Assembly: GCF_002153375.1 (NCBI RefSeq)
Contig: NZ_MTBQ01000002.1
Location: forward strand, 436,223-500,222
Direction: 5' to 3'
Origin: Oceanobacillus rekensis
GTDB taxonomy: Bacteria > Bacillota > Bacilli > Bacillales > Amphibacillaceae
Length of the DNA: 64,000 bases
Positions 42,762-50,866 of the stretch are shown here, piece by piece; the first letter of the stretch is position 1; each line of letters opens with the position of its first letter. Below the pieces are notes generated by a model. The model was not told the origin of the DNA and searched no databases. It worked only from the letters and a program-made list of their open reading frames with translations. The translations under genes and the position numbers were made by a program.

Positions 42762-44216
42762 ATGAGTACATTTCATGGTTTGGAGATGGCGAGACAAGCC
42801 TTATCCACACAACAGTCAGCACTTTATACAACCGGTCATAATATAGCCAATGCTAATACAGAGGGCTATACGAGACAGCGGGTTAACTTTGAAACACTTT
42901 CCCCATATCCCTCTGCATCACGAAATCGCCCACAGATTCCAGGTCAGATGGGTACGGGAGTGGAATCCGGATCCGTTCAGCGTATCCGGAATCAATTCCT
43001 GGATAATCAATTCCGCAGCGAGAACAGTACATCAGGCTATTGGGAAACAAGGTCTGAGGCGCTTGGTCGTATGGAAAATGTTCTAAATGAACCATCTGAT
43101 ACTGGATTATCCACAACGATTGATCAATTTTGGCAATCACTTCAAGATCTTGCTGTTAATCCGGAAAATTCTGGTGCACGTTCTGTTGTCCTTCAACGGG
43201 GCCAGGCATTGGCAGAAACGTTTAATTATTTGTCTGATTCGTTGACGAACATTCGGACAGATTTGCAAACACAGATTGAAACAACGGTGAAGGATGCAAA
43301 TACGTTAATCGATGGGATTAGCGAATTAAATAAACAAGTGAAAAATTTGGAAACGCATGGCTATGCAGCGAATGATTTGTATGACCGTAGAGATATGTTG
43401 ATTGATGAGTTATCTAATATTGTAAGTATTGATGTCAGATATGATCAGGGGCATATCCCATCTGGTAAGGTTGGGGATGGGGTTGCAACAATCAATATTG
43501 TGAATGATAGTGGAACAGAAATCGCAGAAATTGTTAATGGAGTAGAGGGAGAAATACAAAAGATTAATGCTCCTGTTTATAACAATGCAGAAACATTATC
43601 TGTTGTAAGCTCTATTAATGTTAACGATACAAACGTAATGTCCTCAAGTGGATCACTCAAAGGTTTGCTCGCTTCCTATGGTTATACAGATGGAGAAAAT
43701 GTGGCCGGTGATTATCCGGATATGCTAACTAAGCTTGATAGTATGGCATATACAGTTGCTACTGCATTTAATGAGCAGCATGGTTCAGATTTTTTTGAAA
43801 TAGAGAACTCTATTGGAGCTGCAACATCCATTTCGGTTGCAATTATTGATGGCAGTGATATAAATGCCGGTTCCAATGATGATTCCGGTAATGGCGATAA
43901 TGCTCTTGCATTGGCGGAAGTATTTTACACTGCGAGTGAATCTCTCGATGGTGCCTCTATCAAAGATTTCTACGAATCTGTTATCGGTGATCTTGGTGTT
44001 ACAGCAGAGCATGTAAACCGAATGACAGAAAACACTGGAACACTACTGGCACAGGTAGAAAATCAAAGACTTTCCGTTAGCCAAGTTTCACTGGATGAAG
44101 AAATGTCCAATATGATTAAATTTCAGCATGCATATAGTGCTGCTGCCCGTAGTATGACGACAATGGATGAAATGCTGGATAAAATTATAAATAGTATGGG
44201 ATTAGTAGGAAGGTAG
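42762..44216 (+). CDS. flgK: Hook-filament junction protein FlgK (HAP1)
   Basis: A 484-residue protein. The N-terminal FHGLEMARQALSTQQSALYT and NIANANTEGYTRQRVN and the C-terminal SLDEEMSNMIKFQHAYSAAA are the flagellar rod/hook signatures. It joins hook and filament outside the cell after type III export. AAAAGGAGTACGCTAAA precedes the ATG. flgL starts five bases after its stop. Confidence 0.95.
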   Translation: MSTFHGLEMARQALSTQQSALYTTGHNIANANTEGYTRQRVNFETLSPYPSASRNRPQIPGQMGTGVESGSVQRIRNQFLDNQFRSENSTSGYWETRSEALGRMENVLNEPSDTGLSTTIDQFWQSLQDLAVNPENSGARSVVLQRGQALAETFNYLSDSLTNIRTDLQTQIETTVKDANTLIDGISELNKQVKNLETHGYAANDLYDRRDMLIDELSNIVSIDVRYDQGHIPSGKVGDGVATINIVNDSGTEIAEIVNGVEGEIQKINAPVYNNAETLSVVSSINVNDTNVMSSSGSLKGLLASYGYTDGENVAGDYPDMLTKLDSMAYTVATAFNEQHGSDFFEIENSIGAATSISVAIIDGSDINAGSNDDSGNGDNALALAEVFYTASESLDGASIKDFYESVIGDLGVTAEHVNRMTENTGTLLAQVENQRLSVSQVSLDEEMSNMIKFQHAYSAAARSMTTMDEMLDKIINSMGLVGR

Positions 44217-44220
44217 ATGG

Positions 44221-45114
44221 TTGACAATGCGTGTAACACAAGGAATGCTAACCAATAATATGCTCCGTAACCTGACAAACAGCAATGATAAAATGGGCAA
44301 TTATATGGAACAGTTAAGTACCGGTAAAAAAATTAACCGGCCTTCCGATGATCCCGTAGTTGCTATGAAAGGAATGGGCTACCGTACCGAATTAGTAAAG
44401 GTGGAACAATACCAACGTAATACGAATGAGGTCCATAACTGGATGGATAATTCTGATGCGGCACTGGATAAAGCAACCTCTGCAATGCAGCGTATTCGCG
44501 AACTTGCGGTACAGGCAAGTAATGGTACGTATAGTGATGAAGAGCGAGTCAATATTAGTGAAGAAGTAGAACAATTGAAAGAGCATTTAGTGGATATTGC
44601 GAATACGAATGTAAATGATAAATATATTTTTAATGGGACAAATACGGACACCCCCCCAATAAGTGTTCAAGCAGATGGTGAAATATTTTCAAGTTTTAAC
44701 GGTGAAGATGTGAACATTGAAGTATCAAATGGAACTAAATTGAAAGCAAACGTAAGTGGTGAGGATGTTTTTGAGGGGACACCCGCTATATTTTCAACAA
44801 TTGATGGCTTTATTGATAAATTAAATGGTGAATCCAATGAAAATATCGATTCAAGCATTGAAGAACTTGATTCCGGAATCAACAACATTATTAACGCCCG
44901 AGCTGATTTAGGTGCCCGCATGAATCGCCTTGAACTTATTGAAAACCGGCTGAGTGAACAGGAAGTGATTGCAACGAAAACGATGTCTAACAATGAAGAC
45001 ATTGACTATGCCAAAGCAATCATGGAATTGATAACACAGGAAAGCTTGCATCGTGCGGCATTATCTGCGGGTTCAAAAGTAATTCAGCCATCCTTGGTTG
45101 ATTTTCTACGATAG
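44221..45114 (+). CDS. flgL: Hook-filament junction protein FlgL (HAP3)
   Basis: A 297-residue flagellin-like junction protein. RVTQGMLTNNMLRNLTNSND with QLSTGKKINRPSDDP at the N-terminus and the C-terminal helix AIMELITQESLHRAALSAGS are typical. The TTG at 44221 follows GGAAGGTAGATGG at good spacing; the ATG two codons later is a possible alternative. It is followed by a very strong hairpin. Confidence 0.93.
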   Translation: MTMRVTQGMLTNNMLRNLTNSNDKMGNYMEQLSTGKKINRPSDDPVVAMKGMGYRTELVKVEQYQRNTNEVHNWMDNSDAALDKATSAMQRIRELAVQASNGTYSDEERVNISEEVEQLKEHLVDIANTNVNDKYIFNGTNTDTPPISVQADGEIFSSFNGEDVNIEVSNGTKLKANVSGEDVFEGTPAIFSTIDGFIDKLNGESNENIDSSIEELDSGINNIINARADLGARMNRLELIENRLSEQEVIATKTMSNNEDIDYAKAIMELITQESLHRAALSAGSKVIQPSLVDFLR

Positions 45115-45118
45115 ATAG

Positions 45119-45168
45119 ATTATAGAATAAACCCTGACCCGAGTTGGGTACAGGGTTTATTCTATAAT
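45119..45168 (+). terminator. 18-bp perfect hairpin between flgL and yviE
   Basis: ATTATAGAATAAACCCTG and its exact inverse CAGGGTTTATTCTATAAT enclose 14 bases. A T-run comes only ten bases later (CCTTTTTC), so it may attenuate rather than fully stop the operon. Confidence 0.65.
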
Positions 45169-45205
45169 CCAGCCCTTTTTCTTAGTGGGTTCAAAGGGAG
45201 GTTGA

Positions 45206-45772
45206 ATGATGAAGTTACCACAAGTACAAATACAATCACAAATGGCCCAAATACAAATTCAAACGACAAATGCTAGGCAGCAAATATCTCAGCCTCAAGC
45301 AGACCTTACTATTCAGCAGCCACAGGCCGAGGTCACGATTCGGACAACCCCTGGCAAATTGCAAATTGATCAAACTGGGGCATGGGAAGATATGAACCTG
45401 ATGCATGTTTCGAAAAGCATTGAAAAGTTTGCCCAAGATGGTAAGAATGCATTAATGCAAGGGATTGCCAGAAAGGCGAGTCAAGGTGATGAGCTGATGA
45501 AAATTGAAAATGGCGGGAACCCGATTGCTAGTCAAGCAATGCAAAACAGCTATGATTCGATGAAATCCTTAGGCATAAAATTTATTCCTTCCCATTTTTC
45601 AGTGAAAACAAATTATCAGCCGGCAGAAGTACATATCGATGTTCAGACAAAAAAACCGATGGTAGATGCCACACCAAGAAAACCAGAGATCAGCTATCAG
45701 CCAGGTAAAGTAGAAACTAGTTTAAAGCAACGTGAAAGCCTGGATATCAGTTTCACTAATCTTCTTGTTTAG
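45206..45772 (+). CDS. yviE: YviE, flagellar locus protein (DUF6470)
   Basis: A 188-residue protein starting MMKLPQVQIQSQMAQIQIQT. It is rich in alternating Gln/Ile/Pro repeats (ADLTIQQPQAEVTI) and has a central helix (MNLMHVSKSIEKFAQDGKNA). It matches YviE, always located between flgL and fliW. Function is unknown. AAGGGAGGTTGA precedes the start. Confidence 0.85.
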   Translation: MMKLPQVQIQSQMAQIQIQTTNARQQISQPQADLTIQQPQAEVTIRTTPGKLQIDQTGAWEDMNLMHVSKSIEKFAQDGKNALMQGIARKASQGDELMKIENGGNPIASQAMQNSYDSMKSLGIKFIPSHFSVKTNYQPAEVHIDVQTKKPMVDATPRKPEISYQPGKVETSLKQRESLDISFTNLLV

Positions 45773-45791
45773 GAAAGGATGACGAAACGTA

Positions 45792-46238
45792 ATGCAAATA
45801 CAAACGAAATATTTAAGTGAGGTTGAGATTGAAGATAATAAAATAATCCAATTTCCATTTGGCCTTCCTGGGTTTACCAATGAGACAGAATTTGTTTTAT
45901 TAGATTTACCTGATAACCCTTTATTCCAGATTTTGCAATCAATGAAGACTACTACTATCGCATTTATCGTAACAAATCCGTATCAAATATATAAAAAATA
46001 TACATTCCAATTGGATGAAAGCATCCTGGAAAGTCTACAAATTAAAAATGAAAAAGAAGTTGCCATACTTTCTATTGTAACTTTAAAAGAACCATTTAAA
46101 AATAGTACAGTAAATTTGAAAGCACCGATTATTATTAATTCTAATCTAAAGCAGGGGAAACAATATATCTTAACGATTGACGACTACTCTTCAAAAACTT
46201 CCATTGTTCCCGTCTCTTCTGAAAGCGAGGTAAAATAA
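45792..46238 (+). CDS. fliW: Flagellar assembly factor FliW
   Basis: A 148-residue protein with [20 protein letters not shown] near residue 17 and [20 protein letters not shown] further on, both FliW hallmarks. FliW binds either flagellin or CsrA and so ties flagellin synthesis to assembly. It overlaps csrA by one base. GGAAAGGATGACGAAACGTA precedes the ATG. Confidence 0.93.
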   Translation: MQIQTKYLSEVEIEDNKIIQFPFGLPGFTNETEFVLLDLPDNPLFQILQSMKTTTIAFIVTNPYQIYKKYTFQLDESILESLQIKNEKEVAILSIVTLKEPFKNSTVNLKAPIIINSNLKQGKQYILTIDDYSSKTSIVPVSSESEVK

Positions 46239-46459
46239 TGCTCGTACTTTCTAGAAAAAAAAATGAAGGAATCCAGATTGGCGAGGATATCGAAATTACC
46301 GTTCTTGCTATAGAAGGGGACCAAATAAAACTTGGAATAGCCGCACCAAAATCTGTTGATATTTACCGGAAAGAAATTTACATTGATATTCAACAGCAAA
46401 ATAATGAAGCAGCAAATGTTTCTCTGGATCTGCTTGAACTTTTAAAAAACCCTAAATAA
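46238..46459 (+). CDS. csrA: Carbon storage regulator CsrA
   Basis: A 73-residue RNA-binding dimer. [20 protein letters not shown] and [20 protein letters not shown] contain the RNA-contact residues. In Bacillus it blocks translation of hag mRNA and is relieved by FliW. The hag gene is not next to it here. TAATG couples it to fliW. Confidence 0.95.
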   Translation: MLVLSRKKNEGIQIGEDIEITVLAIEGDQIKLGIAAPKSVDIYRKEIYIDIQQQNNEAANVSLDLLELLKNPK

Positions 46460-46472
46460 ATGAATGGAAAAC

Positions 46473-46500
46473 TACATATAACAAGGTTCTTAACCGATAT
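46473..46500 (+). promoter_or_regulatory. Probable SigD promoter of flaG-fliDST
   Basis: TACA, 16 bases, then ACCGATAT. It lies about 33 bases ahead of flaG, where SigD transcription is expected. Confidence 0.55.
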
Positions 46501-46532
46501 AAATAATAAAAGAGATCAAGGGGTGTTTTCGA

Positions 46533-46896
46533 GTGATGGATAGGGTTGAAGCGGGATTTCAAACTTTACCAATCAGTGAAAACAGCGTAGAAACAACAAC
46601 TGTAGTGGAAGGTTCTGAAATCAGAGCAAATTATAAACAAGTACAAACACAAGAGCAAAAATCTATTATAAATAATGAAGACCTAGGAATGGCTGTTTCC
46701 AAAATGAATGAGTTAGTTGACCCTTTGAGAAGAAATATTAAATTTGAGCTTCATGACAAACTTGGGTAAGTATTATGTAACGGTAATTGATTCGAATACG
46801 AGAGAAGTAATTAAAGAAATCCCTCCGAAAAAGATGCTTGATATGTATGCCGAAATGGCTGACTTTATGGGAATGCTCGTCGACAAGAAAATATAA
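46533..46896 (+). pseudogene. flaG: flaG with a single-base frameshift
   Basis: The first frame encodes 78 residues ending MNELVDPLRRNIKFELHDKLG and then TAA at 46767-46769. The +1 frame continues directly as KYYVTVIDSNTREVIKEIPP KKMLDMYAEMADFMG to TAA at 46894-46896. Joined, the product matches FlaG over its whole length of about 120 residues. The shift lies in CTTGGGTAAG at 46761-46770; one G fewer restores the frame. It could be a real mutation, a base-calling error in a G-run, or a +1 slip at GGG-TAA. FlaG limits filament length, so loss is tolerable. Confidence 0.82.
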
Positions 46897-46909
46897 GGAG
46901 TTGATATGT

Positions 46910-48439
46910 ATGGGAATGAGAATTGGTGGTCTAGCCAGTGGAATTGACACGGACTCCATCATCAAAGATCTAATGAAAGCAGAACGAATTCCATTGGATA
47001 AAATGGAACAGGATAAAACAAAGCTCGAATGGCAACGTGACTCTTTTCGGGATGTTAATAAGAAATTGCTTGAATTGGATAATATGATGCTGGATATGAA
47101 AATGAGCAAAACATATAACTCCAAGTCGGTTACATCATCCATGGAAGGGGCTGTAATAGCTACAAGTACATCTAGTTCAACGAATGGAACATATAATATA
47201 AATGTGGAAAAACTGGCTACCTCTGCGATTAATATCGGAACAGAAAATAATGTTGCGGATCCAGATGTTAGTATTGGTACTGATTATACTGGTGAACATT
47301 CGCTTAGTTATTTTGATGAGGATGGGAAAGCTAAAAACTTTACTTTCGAGATAAAAGCAGGAGATACAGTTAATGACGTATTGAAAAAAATAACTGATGG
47401 GGATAATCCTATTCGTGCCTTTTTTGCCGATGGTCAAGTTGTATTCGAAACAACGAGAACCGGTAATTATAATGAAGATGGAGACTTTTTTGGAGGAGCA
47501 GAGATTATTTTTGGAACTGTGACTGATTCAGAAACCGATGGAAAAACGTTTGAGTCTGAATCGGATACTTTCTTCACTGAATTTTTAGGTATGGTGCAAG
47601 GAAAAGATGAAGGGGGAGAAAAAGGGGGAGAAAATGCAAGTTTTACTTATAATAATAATCTTGACCTCACATCTAAGAATAACAACTATACCCTTAACGG
47701 TATAACATTCCAATTTAATGACATTACTGATGATAAAAATGCTACGCTAACCGTCAACAATGACGTAGATGCTTCATTCGACAATATCATGGCATTTGTG
47801 GACAAGTACAATGATGTAGTCGAAACATTAAATGGATCACAACAGGAACAACTTTACCGCGACTTTCCGCCATTGACCGATGCGCAAAGGGAAGAAATGT
47901 CTGATAATGAAATTGAATTATGGGAAGAAAAGGCGAAAAGCGGTCTTCTAAAAGGTGAAAGTGCAATTTCTAGCGGATTATTTGATATGCGTCAGAGTTG
48001 GTATTCCACGGTTGAAACTGGTGGACAATTCTCGTCACTAACTCAAATTGGAATTGCCACTTCAAGTGACTATTTGGATGGCGGTAAATTAATTGTCAAT
48101 GAAGAGGAATTAAAAGCAGCATTATCAAAAGATCCTGAAAGTGTGCAAAAGTTATTTTCCAATAGTAAAGAGGATTCAAGCCGTGGTTTGGTCAATCGAC
48201 TGGAAGACGCTGTTGAAAGCACGATGAACCGAATTAATGAGCGTGCTGGTAAAGGAACGGATACACTAGAAAATTACACGTTAGGTAAGCGGATGAAAGA
48301 CTTGGAAGATCAGATTGATGCATTCGAAGATAGAATTACCCAAATAGAAGACCGTTACTGGCGCCAATTTAGTGCTATGGAACAAGCTATTTCCATGATG
48401 AACAATCAATCAGCAATGCTTATGTCAAACTTTCAATAA
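46910..48439 (+). CDS. fliD: Filament cap protein FliD (HAP2)
   Basis: A 509-residue protein. MRIGGLASGIDTDSIIKDLM at the start and the C-terminal coiled coil (RMKDLEDQIDAFEDRITQIE, then YWRQFSAMEQAISMMNNQSA) are characteristic. It caps the growing filament and folds incoming flagellin. The ATG at 46910 follows ATAAGGAGTTGATATGT; the frame is open 24 codons further into flaG without a site. fliS follows after 35 bases. Confidence 0.94.
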   Translation: MGMRIGGLASGIDTDSIIKDLMKAERIPLDKMEQDKTKLEWQRDSFRDVNKKLLELDNMMLDMKMSKTYNSKSVTSSMEGAVIATSTSSSTNGTYNINVEKLATSAINIGTENNVADPDVSIGTDYTGEHSLSYFDEDGKAKNFTFEIKAGDTVNDVLKKITDGDNPIRAFFADGQVVFETTRTGNYNEDGDFFGGAEIIFGTVTDSETDGKTFESESDTFFTEFLGMVQGKDEGGEKGGENASFTYNNNLDLTSKNNNYTLNGITFQFNDITDDKNATLTVNNDVDASFDNIMAFVDKYNDVVETLNGSQQEQLYRDFPPLTDAQREEMSDNEIELWEEKAKSGLLKGESAISSGLFDMRQSWYSTVETGGQFSSLTQIGIATSSDYLDGGKLIVNEEELKAALSKDPESVQKLFSNSKEDSSRGLVNRLEDAVESTMNRINERAGKGTDTLENYTLGKRMKDLEDQIDAFEDRITQIEDRYWRQFSAMEQAISMMNNQSAMLMSNFQ

Positions 48440-48474
48440 ATAACCATTTAAATATATAAAGGGGCTGACGAAAA

Positions 48475-48876
48475 ATGACAGCAAAAAAAGCCTATCAAAC
48501 ATACCAAAACAATGCGGTGAACACCGCTTCAGGCGGAGAGTTAACATTAATGCTTTATAATGGATGCATGAAATTCATTAAACAGGCAATCAAAGATATG
48601 AATGACCATAACTACGAAGCAAAAAATACAAACATCCAAAAAGCACAAAATATCATTCAAGAATTAATGATTACGTTAGATATGGAAGTAGAAATTTCCA
48701 AACAAATGATGCCATTATATGAATTTATGCAATTTCAGCTTAAAGAAGCGAATATTAAAAATGATATAGCAAAACTAGAAGAAGTTTTAGACTTCGTTAA
48801 AGAATTCAGGGATACATGGAAGCAGGTAATTATTAAAAACCGGCAACAGCAATATGCACAAGGTGCACGGGTTTAA
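48475..48876 (+). CDS. fliS: Flagellin chaperone FliS
   Basis: A 133-residue helical protein. AYQTYQNNAVNTASGGELTL MLYNGCMKFI is the standard N-terminus, and LYEFMQFQLKEANI lies near residue 83. It keeps flagellin unfolded for export. AAAGGGGCTGACGAAAA precedes the ATG; fliT overlaps by one base. Confidence 0.94.
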   Translation: MTAKKAYQTYQNNAVNTASGGELTLMLYNGCMKFIKQAIKDMNDHNYEAKNTNIQKAQNIIQELMITLDMEVEISKQMMPLYEFMQFQLKEANIKNDIAKLEEVLDFVKEFRDTWKQVIIKNRQQQYAQGARV

Positions 48877-49229
48877 TGGATAGGATACTGCAGGTCTATG
48901 AAGTGACGATGAAAATCAAATCATTATTGGGGCAGGATATAACCGCCAAATCGAGAGAATCGGTAATCGAAGAATTAAACAATCTCATCACAACACGTGG
49001 CAACTATATGGAGAAACTTACACCTCCTTATACAGAAGAAGAAGAGCGAATTGGTAAAGAACTTGTTATGATGAATAATCATATTGAAAAAAAGATGCAC
49101 CTCCTGTTTGCAGAACTCAAATTGGAAATGAAACAAGTAAAAAAACAAAAGAAATCCAATCAATCTTATACCAATCCATATAAAAATGTACATACGATGG
49201 ATGGAATGTTTATGGACAGTAAGAAATAA
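48876..49229 (+). CDS. fliT: FliT-like flagellar chaperone
   Basis: A 117-residue helical, lysine-rich protein. LQVYEVTMKIKSLLGQDITA followed by RGNYMEKLTPPYTEEEERIG fits the Bacillus FliT pattern, though the family is poorly conserved. FliT escorts FliD to the export gate. Its ATG overlaps the fliS stop (TAATG), so it depends on coupled translation; it has no separate ribosome-binding site. Confidence 0.8.
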   Translation: MDRILQVYEVTMKIKSLLGQDITAKSRESVIEELNNLITTRGNYMEKLTPPYTEEEERIGKELVMMNNHIEKKMHLLFAELKLEMKQVKKQKKSNQSYTNPYKNVHTMDGMFMDSKK

Positions 49230-49372
49230 TATCACACCTTTTTTGAATTATAGAATCTTTTTTGCGATTATAAAAGGAATTGTAAAAAATATTAATTAAT
49301 TGTAAACCCACTAACCCCTTGATATAGTTCGTTACAAATGATTTTTCAAGATGAATGTTAAGAATTTTCTAG

Positions 49373-49397
49373 GTTTATGAAGGAAATGTCCGGGGAA
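49373..49397 (+). promoter_or_regulatory. Probable SigB promoter of hpf
   Basis: GTTTAT, 13 bases, then GGGGAA. The SigB consensus is GTTTAA-N12/14-GGGWAW. It lies about 45 bases before hpf, which is under SigB and SigH control in B. subtilis. TATAAT at 49404-49409 could add a vegetative promoter. Confidence 0.62.
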
Positions 49398-49439
49398 AAG
49401 TAGTATAATAGATTTATAAAGCTAAAGGAGGACACTTTC

Positions 49440-50003
49440 ATGAATTATAATATTCGTGGTGAAAATCTTGAGGTCACAGGAGCAATTAAGGAATATGTGG
49501 AAAAGAAGATTGGTAAGCTTGAACGATATTTTGATACACCTCCAACGTCCGAAGCACATGTGAATTTAAGTGTCTATAATGATGAACAACGAATTGAAGT
49601 TACGATACCAATGACAAATTTATTATTACGTGGTGAAGTACAACATATTGACTTGTATGCAGCTGTTGACTTAGTTGTTGATAAACTAGAAAGACAGATT
49701 CGTAAACATAAAACAAAAATCAATCGTAAGTTCAGACAAAAAGGATCCCCTAAACATGCTTTTGCTGAAATGGAAAAAGAGGCAAGTAACATTGCCGTTG
49801 AAGAAGCAGATACGGATGAGATAGAAATTGTAAGAACAAAACGCTTTAATCTTAAACCGATGGATTCGGAAGAAGCAATCCTTCAAATGGATATGCTTGG
49901 GCATGAATTCTTTGTATTTACCAATGATCAATCTGGTGATACAAATGTGGTATACCGCCGCAGAGACGGTAAATATGGCTTAATAGAACCTAATGTTTTT
50001 TAA
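49440..50003 (+). CDS. hpf: Ribosome hibernation promoting factor (long HPF, YvyD)
   Basis: A 187-residue long-form HPF. The N-terminal domain (MNYNIRGENLEVTGAIKEYV, then AVDLVVDKLERQIRKHKTKI) binds the 30S subunit. The C-terminal domain (SEEAILQMDMLGHEFFVFTN) dimerises to make 100S ribosomes in stationary phase. AAAGGAGGACACTTTC precedes the ATG. It stands between fliT and secA as in B. subtilis. Confidence 0.94.
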   Translation: MNYNIRGENLEVTGAIKEYVEKKIGKLERYFDTPPTSEAHVNLSVYNDEQRIEVTIPMTNLLLRGEVQHIDLYAAVDLVVDKLERQIRKHKTKINRKFRQKGSPKHAFAEMEKEASNIAVEEADTDEIEIVRTKRFNLKPMDSEEAILQMDMLGHEFFVFTNDQSGDTNVVYRRRDGKYGLIEPNVF

Positions 50004-50015
50004 TTTATCATACTT

Positions 50016-50045
50016 AAAAGCGATTCCTATATGGAGTCGCTTTTT
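50016..50045 (+). terminator. Terminator of hpf
   Basis: AAAGCGATTCC and GGAGTCGCTTT pair with one G-U around five bases, then TTATATTT. The following 50046-50344 is non-coding; GTGCCCC at 50064 and GGGGCAC at 50111 could pair at long range but no family is recognised. Confidence 0.82.
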
Positions 50046-50344
50046 ATATTTATGGATAACCGCGTGCCCCGCGTTCGGGATTGCTCTAGGCTAAATACAG
50101 GGCTAAGCAGGGGGCACTAGCTAATATTTTTTGTGAATGTCGAAATTTGTAGAATGAAATATTGATTTTTGGTTTTAGAATTAGAAAATTGCCTAAAACG
50201 ACAAATAATATCTGTTTAAGCCCTTAAAATCATTATTATATTTGCAATTTTTGTGTATTTTATAATGAAAATCGGAAAATAGCAATTAGTCTTTTTCTTC
50301 TATTCCGTGATATAAATAAGTCAATCGAACCAGGAGGTGAGCTT

Positions 50345-50509
50345 GTGAATGAAATGGAACGGAGGGTATTAAATGATTTAGTGATTAAAGTAAAACAACA
50401 TGAGGACACTATAGCACAGTTACTTGAAATACTTGCAGCTACAAATCGAAAAATTGCTGAAATTTCAACAGAACAAAAGAAGAAGGAATATTTTTATTCA
50501 CAGATTTAG
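50345..50509 (+). CDS. Small coiled-coil protein, unknown function
   Basis: A 54-residue protein: MNEMERRVLNDLVIKVKQHE, then DTIAQLLEILAATNRKIAEI. It reads as one amphipathic helix with a charged tail. The GTG start follows CAGGAGGTGAGCTT, an excellent site, and a 12-bp terminator follows, so it is likely a real single gene. I do not recognise the family. Confidence 0.62.
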   Translation: MNEMERRVLNDLVIKVKQHEDTIAQLLEILAATNRKIAEISTEQKKKEYFYSQI

Positions 50510-50550
50510 GGCAGAATATCTCCCCAGATCTTCCTCTTATTCCCCATTTC

Positions 50551-50580
50551 AGAGAGCAGGCTATCTCCAGCCTGCTCTCT
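50551..50580 (+). terminator. Terminator of the small coiled-coil gene
   Basis: AGAGAGCAGGCT and AGCCTGCTCTCT pair perfectly over 12 bases with a six-base loop, then ATTATATTTTTC. Confidence 0.85.
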
Positions 50581-50673
50581 ATTATATTTTTCATAACTTC
50601 GCCCTCCAGTATGCGCATCCAGTTGTCATAATTAATTGGAAAGTGTTATGATAATAATGGATTATAGTATAGG

Positions 50674-50826
50674 TTGTTCAAAAAGTCCGGTAAAAATGAC
50701 ACGTCGGGAAAGGAGGCCTTCGACTAAGTACCGACACGTCCTGTGTCGAACGTCGAAGTCACCACAACACGCGAAAATCTACATTGCCTCGGACTTCTTG
50801 GTCCTTTTTATCCTCCATTTTGAACA
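50674..50826. repeat. Repeat family B, copy 2: TGTTCAAA inverted-end element
   Basis: A 153-base element with left end TGTTCAAAAAGTCCGGTAAA, shared exactly with copy 1, and right end TCCTTTTTATCCTCCATTTT plus GAACA. The interior (GACACGTCGGGAAAGGAGGC and on) is longer and different from copy 1. It lies just ahead of secA. Confidence 0.7.
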
Positions 50827-50866
50827 CATACTAGTATAGATTGATTTAATTGAGGAGCGTTAGTAT

